Shown here: one piece after another, positions 44,545-52,336 of the stretch | How positions within the stretch are numbered: the first letter of the stretch is position 1 | How the letters are laid out: each line of letters opens with the position of its first letter | Assembly: GCF_001685355.1 (NCBI RefSeq) | Contig: NZ_CP016438.1 | Coordinates: 3,348,001 to 3,412,000, forward strand | From: Streptomyces lincolnensis | Lineage (GTDB): Bacteria; Actinomycetota; Actinomycetes; Streptomycetales; Streptomycetaceae | Length of the DNA: 64,000 nucleotides | Direction: 5' to 3' | The notes under the pieces: model-generated | The model's database searches: none | The model's input: the letters and a program-made list of their open reading frames with translations, nothing else | Told to the model about the DNA's origin: nothing | Program-made: the position numbers and the translations under genes

Positions 44545-46191
44545 ATGAGCCGGATACGGCCGCATGTCCGAGGTTCCCGTCCCGCCACCGCCGGTGTGGC
44601 CCTGACCAGCGTTACCCTGCTGGCCGCCGCGCTCTCCCCCGCCGCCGACGCGGCCGACCGGCCGGCCCGGGCCACCGTGCTCGACAACGCCGCCTCGGTG
44701 CTCGTGGAGCAGGCCGCGCGGCTCGGTCTCACCTCCGCGCAGGGGACGAGGGTCCGGGACGTCGTCGTCGACGAGGACGGCGCCCAGCACGTCCGCTACG
44801 ACCGCACCTACCGCCAACTGCCCGTGCTCGGCGGCGACTTCGTGGTCCATCTGGCCTCCGACGGCTCGTACCGCGGCGCCGACCGCGCGACGAGGGACGC
44901 GATATCCCTGGCCGGCGTCACTCCCGCGCTGTCGGCACCGAAGGCCGCCGACCTCGCGGTGAACGCCCTCAAGGCCGTGCACCTCGGCGAGACCCTGAAG
45001 CGGCTGACGGCCAAGCCCCAGCTGGTCGTCGACGCCCTGCACGGCGCCCCGAAGCTGGCCTGGCGGACCGACGCCGTCGCCCAGGACTCCCTCGGCAACC
45101 CGGTCGCGCGCACGGTGCTGACCGACGCCGGCACCGGCGGCCAGATCGACGCCTGGGACTCCGTCGAGACGGCGACGGGCGACGGCAGGTCCCTGTACAG
45201 CGGCACGGTTCCGCTGGAGACGACCCTGTCGGGATCGACGTACCAGTTGAAGGACGCGACGCGCGGGAACACGTACACCGGCGACGCGGCGAACAAGACC
45301 GACCTGTGCCTGCTGACCGTGTGCCTGAACCGGGCGCCCTCGACGGTCTTCACCGACGCGGACAACCACTGGGGCACGGGGGCCGCTTCGGACCGCGCCG
45401 GCGCCGCCGTCGACGCGCAGTACGGCACCGACGTCACCTGGGACTACTACCAGGACGTCCACGGCCGCAACGGCATCGCGGGCGACGGCCAGGGCTCCTA
45501 CAGCCGCGTCCACTACGGCACGAACTACAACAACGCCTTCTGGGACGACACCTGCTTCTGCATGACGTACGGCGACGGTGACGGCACCCAGCTCGGGCCG
45601 CTGGTGTCGCTGGACGTGGCGGGCCACGAGATGACGCACGGCGTGACCTCGAAGACGGCCGCGCTGACCTACTCGGGCGAGTCCGGCGGTCTGAACGAGG
45701 CCACCTCCGACGTCTTCGGCACCCTGGTGGAGTTCCACGCCGCCAACGCCTCCGACCCCGGCGACTACCTGATCGGCGAGAAGATCGTCCGCTCCGGCTT
45801 CGCGCGGGACGCCCTGCGGTACATGGACAAGCCCTCCAAGGACGGCAGTTCGGCCGACTACTGGAGCAGTTCGCTGGGCGACCTCGACGTCCACCACTCC
45901 TCGGGCGTCGCGAACCACTTCGCCTACCTGCTGGCCGAGGGCAGCGGGCCGAAGACCATCGACGGGGTGAGCTACGACTCCCCCACCCACGACGGCTCCA
46001 CGGTCGAGGGCATCGGCCGGGACAAGCTCGGCGCCATCTGGTACCGGGCCCTCACGGTCTACATGACCTCGTCGACGAACTACGCCGGAGCGCGTACGGC
46101 GACACTGAGCGCGGCGAAGGACCTGTACGGGGCGGGCAGCGCCGAGCACGGGGCGGTGGGCGCGGCCTGGAGCGCCGTCAACGTGAAGTGA
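44545..46191 (+). CDS. Secreted M4 (thermolysin-family) metalloprotease
   Basis: 548 aa from ATG 44545 (TAGGAG upstream). A Sec signal (about residues 1-32, ending ADAAD) is followed by FTP/PepSY-type propeptide sequence (VRYDRTYRQLPVLGGDFVVHL) and the catalytic domain: HEMTH with His361, Glu362, His365 and the third zinc ligand Glu385 in GGLNEATSD. The substrate region VHYGTNYNNAFWDD and the C-terminal SGVANHFAYLLAEG with HHSSGVANH are typical. No carbohydrate- or PPC-type C-terminal extension is present. Zymogen is expected to process itself outside the cell. Confidence 0.95.
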   Translation: MSRIRPHVRGSRPATAGVALTSVTLLAAALSPAADAADRPARATVLDNAASVLVEQAARLGLTSAQGTRVRDVVVDEDGAQHVRYDRTYRQLPVLGGDFVVHLASDGSYRGADRATRDAISLAGVTPALSAPKAADLAVNALKAVHLGETLKRLTAKPQLVVDALHGAPKLAWRTDAVAQDSLGNPVARTVLTDAGTGGQIDAWDSVETATGDGRSLYSGTVPLETTLSGSTYQLKDATRGNTYTGDAANKTDLCLLTVCLNRAPSTVFTDADNHWGTGAASDRAGAAVDAQYGTDVTWDYYQDVHGRNGIAGDGQGSYSRVHYGTNYNNAFWDDTCFCMTYGDGDGTQLGPLVSLDVAGHEMTHGVTSKTAALTYSGESGGLNEATSDVFGTLVEFHAANASDPGDYLIGEKIVRSGFARDALRYMDKPSKDGSSADYWSSSLGDLDVHHSSGVANHFAYLLAEGSGPKTIDGVSYDSPTHDGSTVEGIGRDKLGAIWYRALTVYMTSSTNYAGARTATLSAAKDLYGAGSAEHGAVGAAWSAVNVK

Positions 46192-46224
46192 CGGGTGCGG
46201 TGCGGGCCTCGCTCCTGAGCCTTG

Positions 46225-46686
46225 TCACCCTGCCGCGCCGAAGTCCGGCAGGGTGACCGTGCCGTCCTCGGCCAGCGGGAAGGCCGGGTTGTGGGCGACC
46301 TCCCAGGCGTGGCCGTCCGGGTCGGTGAAGGCACTGGAGTAGAAACCGACGGCGTTGACCGCCGCGGGCTTCGTGACGGTCCCGCCCGCCTTCTCCACCA
46401 TCGCGAGCAGGGCGTCCACCTCCGCGTCCGAGCGGACGTTGTGCGCGAGGGCGATCCCCCCGAAGCCGCTCGCCCGCCCGGGTTCCAGACCGCAGTCCCG
46501 GGCCAGCTTCTCGTGACTCCACAGAACCAGCCCCAGGCCGCCCGCCTGGAAGAAGACGGTCTCCTGGACCTCCTGCCCCCGCCAGCCGAGGGCCTCGTAG
46601 AAGGCCTTGGAGCGGGCGAGATCGGAAACTCCCAGCGTGATCAAGGTGATGCGCTGTTCCATGCGCTGTTCCATGCGCTGTCCCAT
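46225..46686 (-). CDS. VOC-superfamily (glyoxalase-like) protein
   Basis: 153 aa. Two betaalphabetabetabeta units: LITLGVSDLARSKAFYEALGW and the C-terminal FTDPDGHAWEVAHNPAF. These are typical of VOC dioxygenase/glyoxalase/antibiotic-binding proteins, metal ligands uncertain. The first residues MGQRMEQRMEQR derive from a 12-bp tandem triplication that contains three in-frame start codons; homologous start is more likely the third (MEQRITLITLG). Confidence 0.85.
   Translation of the reverse strand: MGQRMEQRMEQRITLITLGVSDLARSKAFYEALGWRGQEVQETVFFQAGGLGLVLWSHEKLARDCGLEPGRASGFGGIALAHNVRSDAEVDALLAMVEKAGGTVTKPAAVNAVGFYSSAFTDPDGHAWEVAHNPAFPLAEDGTVTLPDFGAAG
46651..46686 (-). repeat. 12-bp tandem repeat spanning the start of a VOC gene
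   Basis: Three 12-bp units (GCGCTGTTCCAT on the plus strand, the last with a single T-to-C change) repeat at 46651, 46663 and 46675. Each encodes ATGGAACAGCGC on the minus strand, so the gene has three alternative, in-frame starts. Confidence 0.9.
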
Positions 46687-46943
46687 GAGGACACGGTACT
46701 GCGGGGCCGTGCTCCCGGCAGGGCGTCACCCGTTCACACCCCCGCCCCCGCACCCTTCGGGCCCACTTTTCCCGCGCGTCCACCAAACCTTGATGACCTG
46801 CTGAAACACATCGGGGGCCGCCTCCGGGCGCCCCCTTCCTGACACCCATTCACCCCAATTCTGACGCTCCCTCAGGAAGCGCTCGGGCCCCGCTGCCACT
46901 TACCTCGGAAGGGCAGCCCCACCAAGAGTTCCAGGGAGCACCG

Positions 46944-47465
46944 ATGCGACGTACCGCCCGCCTGCTGACCGCTGCCGCGTGTGCCGTGGCCGTCGCGGGT
47001 CTGGCTGCCGCACCCGCGTACGGCGGCGGCGACGGGAAGCTGGAGGTGTACCCCTCCGCGGTCGTGCCGGGCGGACAGGTCACGGTGAACACGGCGGCGT
47101 GCGGGGACGGCGGCACGGTGGCGGGCGACGCCAGCGCGGTGGGCGCGGGCGCGTTCACGCTGGCGCCGAGCGCGCGCGACGGCGAGGCGATCGGGCGGTT
47201 CCGGGTGCCGCCGAGCGCGCAGCCGGGGACGTACGAGATCGCCGGGACGTGCGCGGAGAGCGGTCGGCGGGTCGTGGGCGACCTGGTGGTCACGCTCACG
47301 TCCACCCGGCAGCAGGTGTCTCCCCGGGGCAGTGTGAAGACGGGGGTCGGCGGCGCTCTGGGCCCCGACCCCGTGCAGACCGCGGCCGGCGTGGCGGCTC
47401 TCGCCGTCGCCGCCGCGGGCGGTACCTGGCTCCTGCATCGCCGGGCGAGAGGCGACGGGATCTGA
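46944..47465 (+). CDS. Small secreted, membrane-anchored protein linked to sortase
   Basis: 173 aa. An N-terminal signal (RTARLLTAAACAVAVAGLAAAPAYG) leads to an immunoglobulin-like beta domain (KLEVYPSAVVPGGQVTV with a VNTAACGDGG disulfide candidate pairing with GTCAESG). Residues near the C-terminus form one helix (VQTAAGVAALAVAAAGGTWLL) followed by HRRARGD. This resembles sortase substrates, but neither LPXTG nor LAXTG is visible. It is the gene before the class F sortase, 131 bp upstream, and probably a partner or substrate. Confidence 0.7.
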   Translation: MRRTARLLTAAACAVAVAGLAAAPAYGGGDGKLEVYPSAVVPGGQVTVNTAACGDGGTVAGDASAVGAGAFTLAPSARDGEAIGRFRVPPSAQPGTYEIAGTCAESGRRVVGDLVVTLTSTRQQVSPRGSVKTGVGGALGPDPVQTAAGVAALAVAAAGGTWLLHRRARGDGI

Positions 47466-47596
47466 CGGACACCCTCCGCTGTCCGTCCGCCGGTACCGCA
47501 TGTCCCCTCCCCCTCCGGGTCCGACGCCCCTCGCGGCCCGGAGGGGGAAGGAGGGCACGGCCTACATCACCATGCCCGGGTCGGGAGAGGGTCGCC

Positions 47597-48229
47597 ATGC
47601 GCAGGTTCGGCAACACCGCCATAGCGGGGGTGACCGTGGTGGCCCTGTGCTCCGGGGCGTGGCTGCTGCGCAGTGGTGCCGAGACGCACCCGCCGCCGCA
47701 GCCGTCCGCCGCGCAGGCGCACCTCGGCCGGGACCGGGACGGCTCCGCGCACTCCGCGGCACCGGCCCTGCCGCCCTCCCCGCCCGACCGGATCCGCATC
47801 CCCTCGATCCGGGTGGACGCCCCGCTGACGGGGCTGGGACTGACGAGGACCGGCAGCCTCGACGTCCCGCCGGCCGAGCAGAAGAACCTCGCGGGCTGGT
47901 ACGAGGCCGGGACCACCCCCGGCGAGACGGGCACCGCGATCGTCGCCGGCCATGTCGACAACGCCGACGGGCCCGCCGTCTTCTACGCCCTCGGCGCCCT
48001 GAAGAAGGGCGACGCCATCGAGGTGGACCGTCGGGACGGCGGTGTCGCGGTGTTCACGGTGGACGCGGTGGAGGTGTACAAGGCGACCGGCTTCCCCGAC
48101 GCGAAGGTGTACGGGGCGGCCGCACGGCCCGAGCTCCGGGTGATCACCTGCGGGGGCGGCTACTCACCGGCGACCGGCTATCAGGGCAACGTCGTCGTCT
48201 TCGCGCACCTCACCGGGAGCAGCCGCTGA
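47597..48229 (+). CDS. Class F sortase
   Basis: 210 aa. N-terminal membrane anchor (residues 8-24), a Pro/Ser/Ala-rich linker, and the sortase barrel: IRIPSIRVDAPLTGLGL, GTAIVAGHVDN (catalytic His119), VITCGGGY (catalytic Cys185) and an Arg-poor C-terminus ending FAHLTGSSR. TLXTC of classic sortases is replaced by VITC, as is usual in class F. It transfers cell-surface proteins or modifies the envelope. Its last 66 bp overlap the 3' end of the convergent HxlR gene. Confidence 0.85.
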   Translation: MRRFGNTAIAGVTVVALCSGAWLLRSGAETHPPPQPSAAQAHLGRDRDGSAHSAAPALPPSPPDRIRIPSIRVDAPLTGLGLTRTGSLDVPPAEQKNLAGWYEAGTTPGETGTAIVAGHVDNADGPAVFYALGALKKGDAIEVDRRDGGVAVFTVDAVEVYKATGFPDAKVYGAAARPELRVITCGGGYSPATGYQGNVVVFAHLTGSSR

Positions 48230-48571
48230 GGCGGGCGGTTCCGGCGCACCCCCGAGGATGTTCTCCCGGCCCCACGCCCCCAGCGGTGCCAGCGCCTCGT
48301 TGAGCGTGGCCCCCCGGGGAGTGAGCGAGTACTCCACGCGGGGCGGCACCTCGTCGTAGGCCTCCCGGTGCACGATGCCGTCCGCCTCCAGCTCCCGCAG
48401 GTGCGCCGCCAGGACCTTCTCCGTCACCCCCGGCAGCTCCCTGCGCAGCTCGCCGAAGCGGCACGGGCGCACATGCAGCGCCCACAGGATCAGCACCTTC
48501 CACTTGCCGCCGATCACGTCCATCGCGGCGTCGATCCCGCAGACGTACGCTCCCGGCCGTCGTCCGGTCAC
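48164..48571 (-). CDS. HxlR-family transcriptional regulator
   Basis: 135 aa with GTG 48571 as start. AGGGGAGG lies about 9 nt upstream, and this start leaves the AAGTACGTACTT palindrome outside the coding region. The winged helix is standard: CGIDAAMDVIGGKWKVLILWALH, RFGELRRELPGVTEKVLAAHLRELEADGIV, and EYSLTPRG. HxlR proteins are dimeric sensors of small reactive compounds or electrophiles and act on divergent genes; here the divergent neighbour is the imine-reductase-like gene at 48673. The frame continues open upstream to 48655, so a longer protein is possible. Confidence 0.87.
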   Translation of the reverse strand: MTGRRPGAYVCGIDAAMDVIGGKWKVLILWALHVRPCRFGELRRELPGVTEKVLAAHLRELEADGIVHREAYDEVPPRVEYSLTPRGATLNEALAPLGAWGRENILGGAPEPPASAAAPGEVREDDDVALIAGRR

Positions 48572-48625
48572 CCTGCCCACCCCTCCCCTGCCTGGACCCT
48601 TTCCCGGCGGTAACCACCCACTCCG

Positions 48626-48637
48626 AAGTACGTACTT
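48626..48637. promoter_or_regulatory. AAGTACGTACTT palindrome, candidate HxlR operator
   Basis: A perfect 12-bp palindrome between the divergent HxlR and imine-reductase-like genes, 55 bp from the first start and 36 bp from the second. GTAC-type palindromes at this location fit HxlR autoregulation plus control of the neighbour. Confidence 0.55.
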
Positions 48638-48672
48638 GAGCAGGCCGTTCACCACCGACGAGCCTAGACGTC

Positions 48673-49584
48673 ATGACTGACAACGCACCCACGTCCCGCA
48701 CCCACCCGCGCACCCCTCTCACCCCGCTCACCCTCCTCGGCACCGGTGCCATGGGCACCGCCCTCGCCCGCGTCTGGCTCGCCGCCGGGCACCCCGTCAC
48801 CGTCTGGAACCGCACCCCCGCCCGCGCCGAGCCCCTCGCCGCCGAGGGCGCGACGGTCGCCGTGAGCGCCGCCGAGGCGGTGGCCGCGAGCCGTCTCGTG
48901 ATCGCCTGTCTGCTCGACGACGCCTCCGTGGGCGAGGCCCTGGACGCGGCCGACCTCACCGGCCGTGACCTGGTGAACCTGACCACCGGTACGCCCGCGC
49001 AGGGCCGGGCCCGGGCCGCCTGGGCACAGGAGCGCGGCGCGCGTTTCCTGGACGCCGGGATCATGGCCGTACCGCCGATGATCGGGGCCGCCGGCTCCGG
49101 GGCCTACGTCTTCTACAGCGGTTCCGCCGCGCTCTTCGAGGAGCACCGGGACACCCTCGCGGTGCCCGCCGGGACGTCCTACGTCGGGGCGGACCCGGGG
49201 TTCGCCGCCCTGCACGACGTGGCGCTGCTGAGCGCGATGGGCGGGATGTTCGCGGGCATCACGCACGCCTTCGCGCTGATCCGCCGTGAGGACATCGCGC
49301 CGAAGGACTTCGCCCCGCTGCTCCAGGGCTGGCTCACCGCGATGGCACCCATGGTCCACACGGCCGCCGACCAGCTGGAGAGCGGCGACTACGGCAAGGA
49401 CGTCGTCTCCAACCTGGCCATGCAGGTCGCGGGCAACGCCACCCTGCTGCGCACGGCCGAGGAGCAGGGCGTGAGCACCGAGCTGCTGACGCCGTACATG
49501 GCCCTGATGGAGCGTCGCCTCGCCGACGGGCACGGCCACGAGGACACCACCGGCCTGGTCGACCTGCTCATCGAGGGGCCCTAG
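48673..49584 (+). CDS. NADP-dependent imine-reductase-like / beta-hydroxyacid dehydrogenase-fold enzyme
   Basis: 303 aa. An N-terminal Rossmann fold with LLGTGAMGTALARVWLAAGH and WNRTPAR (NADP-type Arg) is followed by the conserved NLTTGTP strand, then DAGIMAVPPMIG, where beta-hydroxyacid dehydrogenases have a different catalytic block. The long C-terminal helix reads DVALLSAMGGMFAGITHAFAL; the Asp182 position corresponds to the catalytic Asp of (R)-selective imine reductases. Catalytic Lys of the hydroxyisobutyrate dehydrogenase type is absent. It may reduce cyclic imines, and is a likely target of the HxlR regulator. Confidence 0.8.
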   Translation: MTDNAPTSRTHPRTPLTPLTLLGTGAMGTALARVWLAAGHPVTVWNRTPARAEPLAAEGATVAVSAAEAVAASRLVIACLLDDASVGEALDAADLTGRDLVNLTTGTPAQGRARAAWAQERGARFLDAGIMAVPPMIGAAGSGAYVFYSGSAALFEEHRDTLAVPAGTSYVGADPGFAALHDVALLSAMGGMFAGITHAFALIRREDIAPKDFAPLLQGWLTAMAPMVHTAADQLESGDYGKDVVSNLAMQVAGNATLLRTAEEQGVSTELLTPYMALMERRLADGHGHEDTTGLVDLLIEGP

Positions 49585-50363
49585 GCGAGCCACTGCTCGT
49601 ACGCCAGGTTCGCCACCAGGGCGAACACCACCGTCAGCAGCACCACCCGGACGAAGCCGCTGCCCTTCTTGAGGGCGGTGTGGGCGCCGAGCATGCCGCC
49701 CGCGAGGTTGAACAGGGCCATGAGGGCGGCGAGTTTCCACAGGACCGTGCCTTGCCAGGCGAACGTGGCCAGCGCGCCCGCGTTGGTGCAGCAGTTGACG
49801 ATCTTGGCGGTGGCGGAGGCGGTGACCAGGTCGAGGTGGAGGACGGCGGTGAGGGCGAGCACCAGGAACGTGCCGGTGCCGGGGCCGATGAGACCGTCGT
49901 AGAAGCCGATGCCGATGCCCGCGAGGCCGATCGCGGCGAGCATCCGGCGGCGGGTGGCGGGGCCGGTCGCGGGGGCGGTGCCGAAGGCGGGGCGCAGGAT
50001 CACGAAGGCGGCGACCGCGAGCAGCACCACCATGATGAGCGGCTTGAGCACGTCCGTGCTCATCCCGGCCGCGAAGAAGGCCCCCGCCGAGGATCCCGCG
50101 AGGGCCGCCAGCCCGATGCGTACGGCCAGCCGTACGTCCACGGGGGCCTTGCGGGCGTAGGTCACCGCCGCGCCCGAGGTGCCGACGATGGCGACCGCCT
50201 TGTTGGTGCCGAGGGCGTAGGCGGCCGGTGTGTTCGCCGGCAGTCCGAGGAGCAGCACGGGCAGGAGCAGCAGGCCTCCGCCGCCGACCACGGCGTCGAT
50301 CCAGCCGGCCGCCAGGGCGGCGAGGCACAGGACGACGACCATGGTCAGCGATATGTCGGGCAT
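49581..50363 (-). CDS. TauE/SafE-family (TSUP) membrane exporter
   Basis: 260 aa with seven to eight helices. The two half-motifs are visible: IDAVVGGGGLLLLPVLLLGLP followed by ALGTNKAVAIVGTSGAAVTY in the N-terminal half and GFYDGLIGPGTGTFLVLAL followed by ASATAKIVNCCTNAGALATF in the C-terminal half, as in sulfite/organosulfonate exporters. Stop codons of this gene and the imine-reductase-like gene overlap in a CTAG. Substrate unknown. Confidence 0.87.
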   Translation of the reverse strand: MPDISLTMVVVLCLAALAAGWIDAVVGGGGLLLLPVLLLGLPANTPAAYALGTNKAVAIVGTSGAAVTYARKAPVDVRLAVRIGLAALAGSSAGAFFAAGMSTDVLKPLIMVVLLAVAAFVILRPAFGTAPATGPATRRRMLAAIGLAGIGIGFYDGLIGPGTGTFLVLALTAVLHLDLVTASATAKIVNCCTNAGALATFAWQGTVLWKLAALMALFNLAGGMLGAHTALKKGSGFVRVVLLTVVFALVANLAYEQWLA

Positions 50364-50431
50364 GATCGCGACCTTAAGGACGGGATAAGTGCCCTGTCCA
50401 ATGACCTGAGGCTCCGCTGAGCTTGTCGGGC

Positions 50432-50806
50432 TCAGCCCAGCCGGCCCCGCTCCACACAGAACTCGTTGCCCTCCGGATCCGCCATCACGACCCAGCCCCG
50501 GCCGTCCGGGAGCGTGCGGTCCGCGAGCTGCCGGGCGCCGAGTTCCAGGGCCCGCTCGACCTCCTGGGCCCGGGTGCGGTCGTCGGGCCGAAGGTCGAAG
50601 TGCACCCGGTTCTTGACCGTCTTGCCCTCTCCCACCCGGACGAACAGCAGTCCGGGGCCGGCGTCCGGGGCCTCTATCAGCACCTCCGCGTCGCCCGGCT
50701 CGTCCTCGTCGGAGATGGGGCGCCCGAGCAGCGCGGACCAGAAGCGGGCGAGGTCGTAGGGCTCGCCCGCGCAGTCGAAGGTGATGTGGCGGATCGTGGG
50801 GTTCAA
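50432..50806 (-). CDS. VOC-superfamily (glyoxalase-like) protein
   Basis: 124 aa starting at TTG 50806, which has GGGAGAGG 3-4 nt upstream; an in-frame ATG at 50851 would add 15 residues (MLRAHDPHDQ) with a weaker ribosome site. The fold signature IRHITFDCAGEPYDLARFWSALLGRP and the C-terminal WVVMADPEGNEFCVERG mark a glyoxalase/bleomycin-resistance-like domain. It is alone between TauE and the nitrite reductase operon. Ligand unknown. Confidence 0.83.
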   Translation of the reverse strand: MNPTIRHITFDCAGEPYDLARFWSALLGRPISDEDEPGDAEVLIEAPDAGPGLLFVRVGEGKTVKNRVHFDLRPDDRTRAQEVERALELGARQLADRTLPDGRGWVVMADPEGNEFCVERGRLG

Positions 50807-51042
50807 GGGCCTCTCCCGGAGCTGGTCGTGCGGGTCGTGGGCCCGCAGCATGACGAACCCCACAACGGTTGTCGAACGATTACCCGCCCGCCGCCGGGGC
50901 CCCGGTGCCGCCCCCGTCGTAGACGATGGCGTGTGCACGGAAACCCGAGGTGCGCGGGGGTATGGCCCCCGGCGCCTCACAGCCCGCTCCCGAGGCCTGT
51001 CACGAACCCTCACATTCACCCGCGGCCTGTGCTGAGGGCAGC

Positions 51043-51080
51043 GTTCCTCGCGGGAAACAGAGGTGATGCCACCGGGTAAC
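51043..51080 (+). promoter_or_regulatory. Candidate GlnR box upstream of the nitrite reductase operon
   Basis: Half-sites at 11-bp spacing: GTTCC (51043), GAAAC (51054), GATGC (51065), GTAAC (51076), each separated by 6 bp, compared with GTNAC-n6-GAAAC repeated twice. Two fit well and two partly. It ends 23 bp before the start codon of the first gene of the operon. Confidence 0.45.
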
Positions 51081-51103
51081 ACCGACCACGCACGCTCCTG
51101 GAC

Positions 51104-52336
51104 ATGACCTCGAATACGCGTGTGGTGGTGATCGGCGCCGGGCTCGCGGGCGTCCGTCTCGCCCGGCGGCTCGCAGAGCTCGGCAGGTCGGTGACGCTCG
51201 TCGGCGACGAGGAGCACCACCCGTACAACAGGGTGCTCCTGGCCGAGGTGCTGGCCGGCCGCTACAGCCCCGAGGTGATCGCGCTCCCGGCACCCGCCGA
51301 CCTGGTCCGCGCCCGGGTCACCGGCATCGACCGCGCGGAGCGGACCGTCGAGTGCGCCGACGGCACGAAGATCGCATACGACACCCTGGTCCTGGCCACC
51401 GGCTCCAACCCGGTGCTCCCACCGCTGCGCGGCCTGTTCACCCCCGACCACGTGCTGCCGGACGGCGTCCACGCCTTCCGCACGATGGACGACTGCCTGG
51501 GGCTGTCCGAGGCGGTCCGGCCGGGTGCGCGGGCGGTCGTCATCGGCGGCGGACTGCTCGGTGTCTCCGCGGCCCGGGCACTCGCCCTGCGCGGCGCCCA
51601 GGTCGTCCTCGCCCAGCAGTCCGAGCGGCTGATGGAGCGCCAGCTCGACCCGGCCGCCTCCAAGCTGGTCCGGCGGCATCTGACGGACCTCGGCGTCGAG
51701 GTCCACACCGACCTGCGCGTCCGCGACGTGCGCTGTGTCAACGGCTCGGTCCGCTCGGTCGAGATGGCCGACGGATACGCCATGGACGCCGACCTCGTGG
51801 TCCTGGCCTGCGGAGTCCACCCTCGGGTGGGCCTCGCCCAGGTCGCCGGGCTCGACGTCCGCAAGGGCATCGTCGTGGACGACGAACTGCGCACCTCCGA
51901 CCCGCACATCCGGGCCCTCGGCGACTGCGCGCAGCACGACGGCACGGTGTACGGGCTGGCGACGCCGGCGCTCGAACAGGCCGATGTGCTGGCCGAGTTG
52001 CTGGCGAGCGAGGCGGGCACCACCGGTGACCCGCACGCCCGTTACACCGGTACCCGTTCACTGACCCGGCTGACGCTGGCCGGTGAAGGCTTCTTCGACC
52101 TCGCCGCGTTCGGCGAGACCGAGGCGCTCCCCGGCGACGACGTGGTTCAGCTCGCCGACGCCACCCGCGGCACCTACCGCAAGGTCGTCGTCCGCGACGA
52201 CCGTCTGGTCGGCGGGGTCCTCGTCGGCGAACTGGGCACCGTCGGCGCACTCGCCCGCGCCTGGGAGGGAGCAGAGCCGCTCCCCGCCGACGGTGCCCCT
52301 CTGCTCCACCTGCTCACCAACGATGGAGGCTCCTGA
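51104..52336 (+). CDS. NirB-like FAD/NAD(P) oxidoreductase
   Basis: 410 aa. Two Rossmann motifs, VVVIGAGLAGVRLARRL and AVVIGGGLLGVSAARAL, and the EEHHPYNRVLLAEVLAG block match the flavoprotein half of NirB-type nitrite reductases (compare RPAYDRVALTSYFSG in the next protein). The DPHIRALGDCAQHDGTVYGLATPALEQADVLAE segment is also shared. Stop overlaps nirB (TGATG). It may pass electrons from NAD(P)H to NirB or to the nitrate reductase at 38169, which has no reductase subunit beside it. Confidence 0.87.
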   Translation: MTSNTRVVVIGAGLAGVRLARRLAELGRSVTLVGDEEHHPYNRVLLAEVLAGRYSPEVIALPAPADLVRARVTGIDRAERTVECADGTKIAYDTLVLATGSNPVLPPLRGLFTPDHVLPDGVHAFRTMDDCLGLSEAVRPGARAVVIGGGLLGVSAARALALRGAQVVLAQQSERLMERQLDPAASKLVRRHLTDLGVEVHTDLRVRDVRCVNGSVRSVEMADGYAMDADLVVLACGVHPRVGLAQVAGLDVRKGIVVDDELRTSDPHIRALGDCAQHDGTVYGLATPALEQADVLAELLASEAGTTGDPHARYTGTRSLTRLTLAGEGFFDLAAFGETEALPGDDVVQLADATRGTYRKVVVRDDRLVGGVLVGELGTVGALARAWEGAEPLPADGAPLLHLLTNDGGS

